Positions 1 to 7,849 of a stretch of 18,110 bases of DNA are shown in pieces (position 1 is the first letter of the stretch; every line of letters begins with the position of its first letter). The notes below the pieces were generated by a model. The model ran no database searches, had not been told where the DNA came from, and was given only the letters and a program-made list of their open reading frames with translations. The position numbers and the translations under genes are program-made. The stretch is from positions 1 to 18,110 of the forward strand of contig JAFOTA010000034.1 in the NCBI GenBank assembly GCA_017421145.1, in the 5' to 3' direction. This stretch comes from Treponema sp. (GTDB taxonomy: Bacteria; Spirochaetota; Spirochaetia; Treponematales; Treponemataceae).

Positions 1-2
1 CT

Positions 3-1124
3 GAAAAACAGGTCTTCCGCTTTGAGGACAACGGACACCGTGACGTTGCGATGCGCTTTGACCTTACCGTTCCTTTTGCCCGTTTTACCGCAGAGCACAG
101 GGAGGAGCTTTATTTTCCTTTCAAAAGATACCACATTGCGAAAGTCTGGCGCGGAGAAAAACCACAGGCAGGCCGTTACCGTGAGTTCGTGCAGTGCGAT
201 TTTGACACTGTAGGCTCGGATTCCGCTTCCGCTGATTTTGAAATCCTTTCCCTCATGAAAAGCGCGCTTTCTGCTATCGGTGTGGAAAAAATCCACATAC
301 ACGTGAACCACAGGGGCATATTCAACCGCTTCCTTGAAAAAATGGGAGTGCTGGAAAAATCTGAGGACGTTCTCCGCATAGTTGACAAGCTTGCGAAAGT
401 AGGCGAGGAAGAGGTGAAAAAGGAGCTTGTAGAAACGACCGGTTCCGCTGATTGTGCCGAAAAAATCCTGGAATACATACGTCCGGAATCAGATTTTGAA
501 TCGACGCTTTTGCACATCGAAAGTCTTTCCGGCGGAAAATCCGCTGATTCAGAGCGCATGAGGTCAATCTACGGCATGATGAAAGCTTCTGGAATCCAGG
601 ACACGTATATACTCGATCCGTCCATAACCCGCGGCCTTGATTATTATACGGGCGTAGTATATGAAACCTTCCTTGATGAGCTTCCCGGAATCGGTTCGGT
701 ATGTTCCGGCGGACGCTATGACAACCTTGCGGGGCTTTACATGAAGGACAAAGTTCCGGGCGTAGGTGCGAGCATAGGACTTGACCGTCTTATTGCAGGA
801 CTTGGCGAGCTTGGCATTACTGAAAAACGCGGCAGCTATCTCGACGTTGAAATCTACAACTGCGATGAAAGCCTTGCAGTGCATTACCAGAAAGTTGCGG
901 AGCTTTTGAGAAAGAAGGGGATTGCGGTAGAAGTTTTCCCGGATGCTGTAAAGATGGGAAGACAGTATGCGGTCACCGAAAAAAAATGCGTTCCTTGGGG
1001 AATACTCATAAATGCATCTGATGCCGAAGCCGGTGTTCTTACGCTCAAAAACCTCAGGACACGCGAGCAGTTCGAATCACTCAGCATAGATGAAGCCGCT
1101 GCAAAAATCCTTGAAAACCGGTAA
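3..1124 (+). CDS. hisS: Histidyl-tRNA synthetase, 3' part (5' end outside window)
   Basis: Charges tRNA-His with histidine in the cytoplasm. The frame is open from base 3, so the gene starts before the window; an ATG at 51 is internal, because the residues before it (FRFEDNGHRDVAMRFDLTVP) already form class II motif 2. Further on come the histidine-binding signatures RGLDYYTG and SGGRYD, then motif 3 in GASIGLDRL. The last 90 or so residues (from VEIYNCDESL) fit the HGTP anticodon-binding domain. About 373 residues are present; HisRS is usually 420-460, so roughly the first 60-80, including motif 1, are missing. The gene ends with TAA, 16 bases before the convergent EAL gene. Identification is firm. 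Confidence 0.96.
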   Translation, partial: EKQVFRFEDNGHRDVAMRFDLTVPFARFTAEHREELYFPFKRYHIAKVWRGEKPQAGRYREFVQCDFDTVGSDSASADFEILSLMKSALSAIGVEKIHIHVNHRGIFNRFLEKMGVLEKSEDVLRIVDKLAKVGEEEVKKELVETTGSADCAEKILEYIRPESDFESTLLHIESLSGGKSADSERMRSIYGMMKASGIQDTYILDPSITRGLDYYTGVVYETFLDELPGIGSVCSGGRYDNLAGLYMKDKVPGVGASIGLDRLIAGLGELGITEKRGSYLDVEIYNCDESLAVHYQKVAELLRKKGIAVEVFPDAVKMGRQYAVTEKKCVPWGILINASDAEAGVLTLKNLRTREQFESLSIDEAAAKILENR

Positions 1125-1127
1125 TTG

Positions 1128-1167
1128 AAAAGCCTTGCCGCTAGATGATGCCGGTATTGTGCTTTTT
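1128..1167. terminator. Possible bidirectional terminator between hisS and the EAL gene
   Basis: AAAAGC (1128-1133) can pair with GCTTTT (1161-1166), with a weaker inner TGCCG/CGGTA pairing. The A-run and T-run at the two ends suit termination in both directions between convergent genes. The stem is interrupted and overlaps the end of the EAL gene, so this is a weak call. Confidence 0.3.
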
Positions 1168-3084
1168 GATGAATTCTATGAATTCTTTTTCTGGAAGAGG
1201 CTTGGAGAAATAGAAGCCCTGTATGTAGTCGGCTCCCATTTTTTCAAGCTCATCCAGAGTGTCTTTCGTTTCTATTCCTTCGACCACAAGATTCATGTTT
1301 ATGTCGTGCATCATCGAGATTGTGTTCTTTACTACCGTCCTTCCTTTTTTCGTCTTGATCTGGTCGGTGAGGCTCTTGTCAAGCTTGATTATGCTGAGCG
1401 GAATGTTCAGGATACGAAGCATGTTTGAATATCCGGTTCCGTAATCGTCGAGCGAGATTGAAAATCCTGCGGCCTGAAGCGCGTTCATGTTTGCGGCCAT
1501 TATTTCGCTGGAATTTTCGTATGCAGATTCCGTGATCTCGAAATTCACCTTCCTTGAATCGATTTTGAATGAATCCTGTATCATGAAAATCTTGTCGCTC
1601 AGGTTTCTCTGTATGCACTGTGCGGCTGAAAGATTTATCTCAATGTATTTCAGTCCGAGAGCCTTGAGATCATTTTCCGATATGAACCTGAAAACGTCCT
1701 TGAGTATGAAATCCCCGATCGTGAAAATAAAGGAGCTTTGTTCTGCTGCCGGTATAAAAAGGCTCGGCGGTACAAAACCGAATTCAGGATCCTTAAGCCT
1801 GATCAGCGCCTCTGCGGAAACGAAGGCCTTTTCTTTGAGGGAATAGATCGGCTGGTAGTACATTTCAAGCTGCTTTGTTTTTATTGCACGGTCGATTATG
1901 GCGTTTATGTGGTTTCTGACCAAAAAATCCTTTGTGTTCACGAGATCCGATGCCGCCGTATAAATCTGTTCGGTCTTCATGATTTCAGGGAACACGGCCG
2001 CAAAATGAAGCAGGCTTTCCACGTCCGAAATGTCCTTGGGGAACCTGAGCGTACAGATTTTCTTGTCAAACCTAAGACCGAAGCTGCTCAGATCCATCTT
2101 TTCCGATTTGAACCCGCCTATTTCCTGGGGAATGATATGCTCCATGTCGAAATTGTCGGATTCCAGCATGACGAAAAAGCATCCTGACTGCTCGAAGTAT
2201 ATGTTCGTCTTCTGGTGGTAGTATGCGAACCTTGAATCAAGCTGGCGTGCTATGTGCGTAACGTAGCTGTCGAATTTCTCCTCTCCCAGATATGCGCGCA
2301 CCTGATATGAATTCGTAAGCCTGATTATGACAATGGAAACGGAATCCTTCATGAGCCTGTATTTTTTAAGCTCGTTGCAGAACGCATTGTAGTTGAGCGT
2401 CAAAAGCTTCGGATCGACCGTTTCTTCAGGCCTTGCGACGAGAATCAGCACCAGCACTATGGATATGGTCATGGCGAACATCTCCACGAGCATGAAAGGA
2501 AAGAAGAACTGTATGATAAGCGCAAGGAACGTAATCGGATACTGCATGAAAAGTATGCACCATTTGTCACGCTCCACGCAATGGAATCCTTTTATGAGAT
2601 AAGCGATGCCTATGAATGAATAGAGTATGGAAATCAAGTAGACTGCGATCATCATGGGACCCCTGCTGTAACCGCCCTCCGACGTAATCGTAAAAACCTT
2701 GCCGGTGAAAGCATTGGAAACGAAAATCCCAAGGAGAATAACGTAAGGTATGTATATGACCGGGTTCCTGAGGTATTTTTTCAGCTTGAGGACAGGCTTT
2801 GTGATTACGAGGATGTAAATTATATAGAAAAGATTTCCGCCGTTACGCAGTATTAAATATCCGTAAGAGAAGATATGCGCCAATATCAGCTTGTTTTCTG
2901 ATACCGGTGGTTTTATCAGCTGCTCCATCCCTATGTCGAAGATCGTGGTGAATATGACGGCAAGGATCATCATGACGAAAGCCTTGTTGTTAGTTCCGTA
3001 TGCAAGCCTTTTGTATGTCATTGCAAAAAGAATGGCCGTCATAAGTATAAATGCGCTGTAGTCAAAAAATAGGATTTTCGGCAT
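1141..3084 (-). CDS. Membrane c-di-GMP phosphodiesterase (6-8 TM, degenerate GGDEF, EAL)
   Basis: Predicted to hydrolyse cyclic di-GMP at the inner membrane. The 647-residue protein starts with hydrophobic segments between about residues 8 and 217, resembling the 7TM sensor regions of signalling proteins. Residues about 225-385 look GGDEF-like, but the catalytic GGDEF loop is replaced (SGCFF near 300), so cyclase activity is unlikely. The EAL domain spans about 405-640 and keeps the catalytic and metal-binding set: E425 in EALIRL, N484, E516 in FEITES, D546-D547 in DDYGTGYS, K567, E602 in VEGIET and Q622 in QGFYFSKPL. An active phosphodiesterase is therefore expected. The start ATG has a GGAG nine bases upstream. 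The OhrR-type gene lies 87 bases upstream on the same strand; a separate promoter may sit between them. The input signal is unknown. Confidence 0.92.
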   Translation of the reverse strand: MPKILFFDYSAFILMTAILFAMTYKRLAYGTNNKAFVMMILAVIFTTIFDIGMEQLIKPPVSENKLILAHIFSYGYLILRNGGNLFYIIYILVITKPVLKLKKYLRNPVIYIPYVILLGIFVSNAFTGKVFTITSEGGYSRGPMMIAVYLISILYSFIGIAYLIKGFHCVERDKWCILFMQYPITFLALIIQFFFPFMLVEMFAMTISIVLVLILVARPEETVDPKLLTLNYNAFCNELKKYRLMKDSVSIVIIRLTNSYQVRAYLGEEKFDSYVTHIARQLDSRFAYYHQKTNIYFEQSGCFFVMLESDNFDMEHIIPQEIGGFKSEKMDLSSFGLRFDKKICTLRFPKDISDVESLLHFAAVFPEIMKTEQIYTAASDLVNTKDFLVRNHINAIIDRAIKTKQLEMYYQPIYSLKEKAFVSAEALIRLKDPEFGFVPPSLFIPAAEQSSFIFTIGDFILKDVFRFISENDLKALGLKYIEINLSAAQCIQRNLSDKIFMIQDSFKIDSRKVNFEITESAYENSSEIMAANMNALQAAGFSISLDDYGTGYSNMLRILNIPLSIIKLDKSLTDQIKTKKGRTVVKNTISMMHDINMNLVVEGIETKDTLDELEKMGADYIQGFYFSKPLPEKEFIEFIKKHNTGII

Positions 3085-3115
3085 GCTAAAGAACTCCGTC
3101 CTGAACTCTCTCTAT

Positions 3116-3150
3116 TAATACAATTTTATAAATTTTTCGCGGATTTGCAA
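3116..3150 (-). promoter_or_regulatory. Candidate promoter of the EAL gene
   Basis: Read on the minus strand, TTGCAA (3150-3145) and TAAAAT (3028 is not involved; box at 3128-3123) are 16 bases apart, which fits a sigma-70 type promoter with transcription starting near 3116. The -10 matches consensus at five of six bases, the -35 at four. It would let the EAL gene be expressed independently of the OhrR-type gene upstream. Confidence 0.4.
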
Positions 3151-3171
3151 TGTTTTTTTTCCATTATTTCC

Positions 3172-3630
3172 CTAATCCAGCAGCCCGTTTTTTTCCGAGA
3201 GCTTTTCGAGAATTTTGCGGGAAAGTATGTAGAGCACCTTGGATTCGTTTTCTTCAAGGTCAAGCTTTTTCATGACGGACCTTGAGATTGACGCTGCCTT
3301 TCTTTCCAGGTTTTCGCCGTCCGGTGTGACCTGCACAAGCACGTTTCTTTCGTCCGATTTCATCCTGTTGCGCGTGATCAGCCCCTTGGACTCCAGTTTT
3401 TTAAGCACCGGTGTCAGTGTCGCGCTGTTCAGGTAGAGGATTTCACCCAGATCCTTGACACGCGCCTGCTTTTTTTCCCAGAGCACCATCATGGTTATGT
3501 ACTGGGTGTAGGTAAGCCCGATTTTGTCAAGGTAAGGCGTGTAGAGCTTTATGATTTCTTTCGTGCATGCGTACATCGGAAAGCATATTTCCTTGTCGAG
3601 CCAGCTTTTCGGTTCGTTCGTTTCCGGCAT
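3172..3630 (-). CDS. OhrR-like MarR-family redox-sensing repressor
   Basis: A 152-residue winged-helix DNA-binding protein. The start is taken at the ATG at 3630 because AGAGG lies about five bases before it; the frame can be extended upstream to 3687 but without a ribosome site. The residues match the OhrR branch of MarR: a conserved N-terminal cysteine (C16 in EICFPMYA), the stretch LTYTQY followed by MMVLWE, the recognition helix region NSATLTPVLKKLE, and the wing SDERNVLVQVTPDG. In the family, oxidation of that cysteine by organic hydroperoxides releases DNA. No ohr peroxidase gene is in view, so the target is unknown; the divergent gene at 3854 and the repressor itself are the obvious candidates. 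General MarR assignment is firm, the OhrR subtype is good. Confidence 0.87.
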   Translation of the reverse strand: MPETNEPKSWLDKEICFPMYACTKEIIKLYTPYLDKIGLTYTQYITMMVLWEKKQARVKDLGEILYLNSATLTPVLKKLESKGLITRNRMKSDERNVLVQVTPDGENLERKAASISRSVMKKLDLEENESKVLYILSRKILEKLSEKNGLLD

Positions 3631-3674
3631 TTTAACCTCTTGTCCTTGAAATGGAATTTCCAAGAAAAAAATGT

Positions 3675-3703
3675 TTGAATTTAGCAAAGCAAGATGCTAT
3701 AAT
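3675..3703 (+). promoter_or_regulatory. Sigma-70 type promoter for the SUMF1-fold gene
   Basis: TTGAAT (3675-3680), a 17-base spacer and a perfect TATAAT (3698-3703). Transcription would start near 3710 and give a leader of about 145 bases before the GTG at 3854. It lies in the divergent space upstream of the OhrR-type repressor. Confidence 0.65.
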
Positions 3704-3720
3704 TTATATATTATTCTATC
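3693..3720. promoter_or_regulatory. Candidate operator palindrome over the -10 box
   Basis: An AT-rich imperfect inverted repeat is centred near 3706. Its inner arms ATAAT (3699-3703) and ATTAT (3710-3714) are exact, and the outer flanks GAT/ATC extend the symmetry to about 28 bases with 8 of 11 matched per arm. It covers the -10 box of the rightward promoter and sits upstream of the OhrR-type gene. MarR and OhrR proteins bind such AT-rich palindromes, often repressing themselves. AT-rich DNA produces such symmetry easily, so this is an inference. Confidence 0.35.
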
Positions 3721-3746
3721 ATTAAAATATATCTTTTGGAAAGCTT

Positions 3747-3818
3747 GGGGAAGTGCCGGCAAAGACCGTCATCCTTTCAAGGGTGATTTTGAGCGTTTTT
3801 TGTCATGAACGTTTCCCC
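3747..3818 (+). promoter_or_regulatory. Potentially structured mRNA leader of the SUMF1-fold gene
   Basis: The long leader holds a hairpin of 6-8 pairs (3769-3774 with 3781-3786, extendable inward), followed by TTTT and, ten bases later, a run of six T. This whole hairpin is enclosed by a possible long-range pairing of GGGGAA (3747-3752) with TTCCCC (3813-3818). Together these could act as an attenuator or protect the mRNA. No known riboswitch was recognised. Confidence 0.25.
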
Positions 3819-3853
3819 GGGATTTTACAGGAAGATTTTTTTTGGAGGAAATC

Positions 3854-4768
3854 GTGAATTCTAAGAAATTTGCTATGCTTGCTGCCGGATTTGCCATGGC
3901 TTTCGCCTTGAACGCCCAGGAAGCTGATTCAGCGGCCACACCGGTCGAGTCCGTTGAAGCTGACATGGTTCTGGTTGACGGCGGCTCATTCTTCATGGGA
4001 AGCAGGAACAACGAGGACAATGAAACCCCGGTTCATGAAGTTTCCGTTGACAGCTACTACCTTCTGAACACGGAAGTCACCCAGAAGCTGTACCGCGACG
4101 TCATGGGCACGAACGTTTCCCATTTCAAGGGCGATGAGCATCCTGTCGAAGAAGTCAGCTGGTATGATGCTGTCATTTTCTGCAACAAGCTCAGCGTGCT
4201 TGCCGGACTTGAACCTGTCTACACGCTTGACGGAAGCACTGACACAGATTCATGGGGAAACATCCCGCGCATAGATGCAGATGCAGATGAAAAGGCCCGT
4301 TGGAATGCCATTGCATGGAATCCTTCTGCAAACGGATACCGCCTGCCGACCGAAGCCGAATGGGAATATGCCGCAAAAGGCGGAATCTACGCAGCTTCTG
4401 ACACACTTTACAGCGGAAGCAACGTAATCTCCGACGTGGCTTGGAATGCCGACGATCCTTCCGGTGAAACGCACGATGTAGCCGCAAAATCACCGAACAG
4501 CCTTGGTCTTTTCGACATGAGCGGAAACGTCTGGGAATGGGTCTGGGACTGGTACGGAAACTACCATGTGTCCGATTCAGAAAATCCGAAGGGTGCTGCT
4601 GCCGACGTTACAGGACGCAAAATGAGGCGCGGCGGTTCAATCAACAGCGATGCAGTGTTCTGCCGCAATGCAAACCGTGCAAGTTCAGTGCCTGAGCTGC
4701 GTGGAATCGACCTTGGTTTCAGGGTTGCAAGATCTGCTTCAGACAGCGTGGACACCGTAGAAAAATAG
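3854..4768 (+). CDS. Exported SUMF1/FGE-fold protein, probably non-catalytic
   Basis: The start is the GTG at 3854, five bases after a strong GGAGG; an upstream TTG at 3842 lies before that site and is not used. The 304-residue product opens with a signal peptide (KKFAMLAAGFAMAFALNA, likely cut before QEAD). From about residue 38 to 294 it matches the formylglycine-generating-enzyme fold: VDGGSFFMGS, PVEEVSWYDAVIFCNKLS, GYRLPTEAEWEYAAKGG, LFDMSGNVWEWVWDWYG, RRGGSI and LGFRVARS. In active aerobic-type FGE two cysteines follow the RGGS motif; here the first position is serine (S265) and only the second is kept (C270). It is therefore more likely a structural or binding protein of the cell envelope than a sulfatase activator. 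No sulfatase is nearby. Fold assignment is firm, function unknown. Confidence 0.9.
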   Translation: MNSKKFAMLAAGFAMAFALNAQEADSAATPVESVEADMVLVDGGSFFMGSRNNEDNETPVHEVSVDSYYLLNTEVTQKLYRDVMGTNVSHFKGDEHPVEEVSWYDAVIFCNKLSVLAGLEPVYTLDGSTDTDSWGNIPRIDADADEKARWNAIAWNPSANGYRLPTEAEWEYAAKGGIYAASDTLYSGSNVISDVAWNADDPSGETHDVAAKSPNSLGLFDMSGNVWEWVWDWYGNYHVSDSENPKGAAADVTGRKMRRGGSINSDAVFCRNANRASSVPELRGIDLGFRVARSASDSVDTVEK

Positions 4769-4778
4769 AATGTCTTGT

Positions 4779-4800
4779 CCGGGAGCCTTATGGTTCCTGG
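4779..4800 (+). terminator. Hairpin just after the SUMF1-fold gene
   Basis: A nine-pair stem (4779-4787 with 4792-4800, two G-T pairs) closes a four-base TTAT loop, eleven bases after the stop codon. It lacks a T-run and may protect the transcript's 3' end or assist the stronger terminator that follows. Confidence 0.45.
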
Positions 4801-4816
4801 ATTTCATCTTCAATGA

Positions 4817-4855
4817 GGGGCGTGGAGAAATTTTTTTTCCATGCTCCTTTTTTTT
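4817..4855 (+). terminator. Intrinsic terminator
   Basis: GGGGCGTGG (4817-4825) pairs with CCATGCTCC (4839-4847) over nine positions including two G-T pairs, and eight T residues (4848-4855) follow at once. It ends the SUMF1-fold transcript and insulates the phoH operon. Confidence 0.8.
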
Positions 4856-4867
4856 GCCTTTGGCGTC

Positions 4868-4895
4868 AAACCGATTTCGTAAAACCAATTTCGTG
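4868..4895. repeat. Two tandem 14-base repeats before the phoH promoter
   Basis: AAACCGATTTCGTA (4868-4881) is followed directly by AAACCAATTTCGTG (4882-4895), identical at 12 of 14 bases. They abut the -35 box of the phoH promoter and could be a direct-repeat activator site. No binding protein can be named. Confidence 0.5.
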
Positions 4896-4925
4896 ATTGA
4901 CTAATCACAATAGTGATAATAAAAT
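4893..4925 (+). promoter_or_regulatory. phoH operon promoter with overlapping operator-like repeats
   Basis: TTGACT (4897-4902), 17 bases, TAAAAT (4920-4925): five of six consensus bases in each box, predicting a start near 4932. The promoter is overlaid by three alternating half-sites, GTGATT (4893-4898), AATCAC (4903-4908) and GTGAT (4913-4917), which form two back-to-back inverted repeats. This suggests repression by a dimeric regulator that would block the polymerase. Confidence 0.62.
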
Positions 4926-4966
4926 AGAAAGGAGTTTTTTCATTGTAAGGGGTATGTGATAAAAAA

Positions 4967-5941
4967 GTGGGCTCGTGCAAGATAATAGTTCAAAACAATG
5001 ATGTTCTTCAAAGATTGTGCGGAACGAACGACAATAACCTCAAGCTTATAGAGTCATTTTTGGGAGAGACCGTGTTTGCGTGCGGAAACGAGCTTTCCAT
5101 AGATTCGTCATCCCCTGACAAGGCGCAGCAGTTCAATTTCATAATAAACCGCATGATGGACGAGATTGCCGACGGTGCGGTTCCTGAATCTGACGGCGTA
5201 ATACTCAAATCCATAATAGGCGCATCGGGTGACGGCTCTTTCCTTGATTCCGGAAATATCCCTGACAAGGCTCTTTTTGACATGTGCTCCATTGTCATAC
5301 CGGGCGGAACAAGAAAGGTCTACCCAAGGACAAGGGGACAGGCTGAATTCGTAGGCATGATGAGGAAATCCGACCTTGTTTTTGCTACAGGACCTGCCGG
5401 ATGCGGAAAAACCTTCCTTGCCGTATGCGAGGCGCTTAGGCTTGTGCTGAACCATGAGAAAAACGGCATAATCCTGACCCGACCTGTTGTTGAGGCCGGT
5501 GAAAGCCTGGGTTATCTGCCCGGAAACCTTGAAGATAAGATAAATCCATATATGCGTCCGCTTTATGACGCCATGAATGCGGTTCTCCCAAGGGATTTGG
5601 TCCGTAAGATGATTGAATCCGACGTTGTGGAGATAGCTCCCCTGGCATACATGCGCGGAAGGACGCTCAACGACAGCGTGATAATTCTTGACGAAGCTCA
5701 GAACACCACGCGGGAACAGATGAAAATGTTCCTTACCAGGATGGGGGAAGGCTCGAAGGTCTTTGTGACCGGCGATGTAACTCAGATTGACCTGCCCGGA
5801 CGTACTCAGTCAGGACTTGTGCATGCGCTTTCTGTTCTGGAAAACGTTCACGGAATATCGGTCAAAAGGCTCGGAGCGCAGGATGTGGTGCGTTCAGGCC
5901 TTGTAAAAAGGATAATTCAGGCTTACGACGATGAAAGATGA
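4967..5941 (+). CDS. phoH: PhoH-like P-loop ATPase
   Basis: A cytoplasmic ATPase of the PhoH family, linked to RNA metabolism through its constant association with ybeY. The 324-residue product has the family's N-terminal segment (LCGTNDNNLKLIES...GNEL), a Walker A motif GPAGCGKT at 142-149, the signature TRPVVEAGESLGYLPGNLEDK at about 171-191, and Walker B VIILDEAQNTT at about 238-248, ending with the VFVTGDVTQIDLP sensor region. GTG at 4967 is the only start that keeps the conserved N-terminus, since a TAA lies in frame at 4946; AAGGGG is 14 bases upstream, rather far, which may mean modest translation. The end overlaps the start of the next gene by 11 bases, so the two are translationally coupled. 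Confidence 0.94.
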   Translation: MGSCKIIVQNNDVLQRLCGTNDNNLKLIESFLGETVFACGNELSIDSSSPDKAQQFNFIINRMMDEIADGAVPESDGVILKSIIGASGDGSFLDSGNIPDKALFDMCSIVIPGGTRKVYPRTRGQAEFVGMMRKSDLVFATGPAGCGKTFLAVCEALRLVLNHEKNGIILTRPVVEAGESLGYLPGNLEDKINPYMRPLYDAMNAVLPRDLVRKMIESDVVEIAPLAYMRGRTLNDSVIILDEAQNTTREQMKMFLTRMGEGSKVFVTGDVTQIDLPGRTQSGLVHALSVLENVHGISVKRLGAQDVVRSGLVKRIIQAYDDER

Positions 5942-7847
5942 AGTCTTCAATTTCAAGATGAACTGGCGCGCCTTCTGGGTGCTTGCCGTTACGTTCGCTC
6001 TTACTGCAGCCCTTGCTTTCGTGAGGATTGCGGCCGAAAATACGATAGGACGCATTTCTTTGCGCGGCTATGAGGTCGGTCAGATTGCGGCGGAAGATAT
6101 CTATTCCCCCATGGAAATCAAGGCCAAGACACTTGACGCGGCATCCGTGGAAAAAGGAGACCTTATCGTTCAGAAAGGCTATCCGATCACTCCTGAGCAG
6201 TATGACATACTTAAAAGCATCGCTGATTCCCCTGCCAGCACGGATTTTGTTTCCCTGGGCAAATCTTTTCTGTTTCTTTTCCTGCTTGCGGTTCTCTTCT
6301 ATTTTGTTTTTTCGGAGCCTATAATCAACAGGAAAGTGCGTCTTCAGGAGCTGATTTTCTGCGCCATATCATACGTTGCGACTTATGCCGTCTGCTCACT
6401 GTGCGTAGGACTTGGAAATTTTGACCCCAACACGAACCTTCTGCTTGTACTTCCTGTTTCGCTTGAAGTTTTGCTTGCGTCTTTCATCTACGGAAACGCA
6501 ACCGGTCTTTTCATCGGTGCGCTTTGTTCTGCGGGCGTTTGGGAAGCATGCGGATTCAACAACCTGCTTCTTGGCTATGTGCTTGCATCATCCCTAATGT
6601 CTGCAAGGCTCGTGAAGAACGTGCATACAAGGAACGGACTTGTGGCCGTCTCTCTCATCCAGACTTTCTTCAATATGATTGTAATAATCCTGCTTGAACT
6701 TGTGTTCGAATTCGGAATCCCTATAAAATCAGTCAGCGGAAACCTGTTTTTCGGCGTGCTTTCGAACATTCGCTCGGTTCTGACGGTTCCTCTTTTCGTC
6801 GGTGTAAACGGATTCCTTTCCGGAATGCTTTGCCTGGGTCTTCTTACGCCTCTGGAGCTTCTTTTGAACAGCACGTCACCGTTCCGCCTGAAAGATCTTG
6901 CCGACATGGACAACGAAATTTTCCACGAAATGCAGAAAAAAGCCGTGGGAACGTACAACCATTCGCTTTCAGTGGCATCAATGGCACGTTCAGCCTGCGA
7001 TGCGATAGGTGCAAGGTCCCAGCTTGCATATGTAGGTGCAATCTACCATGACATAGGTAAGCTCAAGAACCCGGAATACTTTACTGAAAACCAGACCGGA
7101 ATTGAAAATCCGCATGACAGCCTTGATCCGCTCATTTCTGCCGCATACCTTGAAAAGCATGTAAGCGACGGAGTTGAAAAGGCAAAGGAACTTGGCCTTC
7201 CTCCTCAGGTCGTGGACATCATAGCCGAGCACCATGGAAATTCAGTCAAGGCATATTTCATGCGGAAGGAAATGGAGATAAACGAAAAGCTGCCTGAAGA
7301 CCAAAGAAGGTCAAAGGAAGATATAGAAGAAGAATTCCGCTACAAGGAACCATGCTCAAGCTCCAGGGAATCTGCCGTCGTGCATCTTGCAGACTCGGTT
7401 GAAGCGGCGAGCGTATCCAACAAGGACAAGCTCCTTACCTCCGAGGACAGGCAGAAGCTCATAGAAAACATAGTGAACGCAAAGATTGCAGACCATCAGC
7501 TTGACGGAAGCGGCATAACATACGGCGACATAGAAATAATAAAGGCTGCTTTCCTTAAGGAGCTGAATGATAAAAATTATACACGCGTAAAGTATCAGCC
7601 GGAACCTGCTCAGGAAGAACAGAAAACCCCTGGTGATGCGGATGAAAATGAAAAAACAGCCGAAAGTGCGGGGCAATCAGCCAAAAGCACTGAAAGACCG
7701 GCGGAAACGGCTGAAAAAAAGCTTAGCCCCTTGGCCGTGGGCAAAAAAACGGCGGAAGAAAAGGAAGAGAAAAAATCAAGGAGATCTTCCGTAAAATCCT
7801 CAGCTGGCAAAAGCAGGGCTTCAAAAAAGACGGAAGACGGGGAATGA
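5931..7847 (+). CDS. 7TM-HD family c-di-AMP phosphodiesterase (PgpH-like), short ectodomain
   Basis: An inner-membrane HD-domain hydrolase; relatives such as PgpH/YqfF degrade cyclic di-AMP. The 638-residue protein has one N-terminal membrane helix (about 13-33), an extracytoplasmic stretch of only about 75 residues (33-108), a bundle of hydrophobic helices (about 110-312), then the cytoplasmic HD domain with H344, H373-D374 in YHDIGKL, H434-H435 in EHHGNS and D488 in HLADSVEA. The usual extracytoplasmic domain of about 200 residues is largely gone: only its start (YEVGQIAAEDIYSP) and end (KGDLIVQKGYPIT) remain. The last 90 residues are a Lys/Glu/Ser/Ala-rich tail, probably disordered. No good ribosome site precedes the ATG, consistent with coupling to phoH. 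Domain identity is firm; the substrate is inferred from family. Confidence 0.9.
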   Translation: MKDEVFNFKMNWRAFWVLAVTFALTAALAFVRIAAENTIGRISLRGYEVGQIAAEDIYSPMEIKAKTLDAASVEKGDLIVQKGYPITPEQYDILKSIADSPASTDFVSLGKSFLFLFLLAVLFYFVFSEPIINRKVRLQELIFCAISYVATYAVCSLCVGLGNFDPNTNLLLVLPVSLEVLLASFIYGNATGLFIGALCSAGVWEACGFNNLLLGYVLASSLMSARLVKNVHTRNGLVAVSLIQTFFNMIVIILLELVFEFGIPIKSVSGNLFFGVLSNIRSVLTVPLFVGVNGFLSGMLCLGLLTPLELLLNSTSPFRLKDLADMDNEIFHEMQKKAVGTYNHSLSVASMARSACDAIGARSQLAYVGAIYHDIGKLKNPEYFTENQTGIENPHDSLDPLISAAYLEKHVSDGVEKAKELGLPPQVVDIIAEHHGNSVKAYFMRKEMEINEKLPEDQRRSKEDIEEEFRYKEPCSSSRESAVVHLADSVEAASVSNKDKLLTSEDRQKLIENIVNAKIADHQLDGSGITYGDIEIIKAAFLKELNDKNYTRVKYQPEPAQEEQKTPGDADENEKTAESAGQSAKSTERPAETAEKKLSPLAVGKKTAEEKEEKKSRRSSVKSSAGKSRASKKTEDGE

Positions 7848-7849
7848 TT

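Noticed and set aside
1738..2187. 149-codon plus-strand ORF inside the EAL gene
   Set aside because: Antisense to a well supported gene with all catalytic motifs; no independent support.
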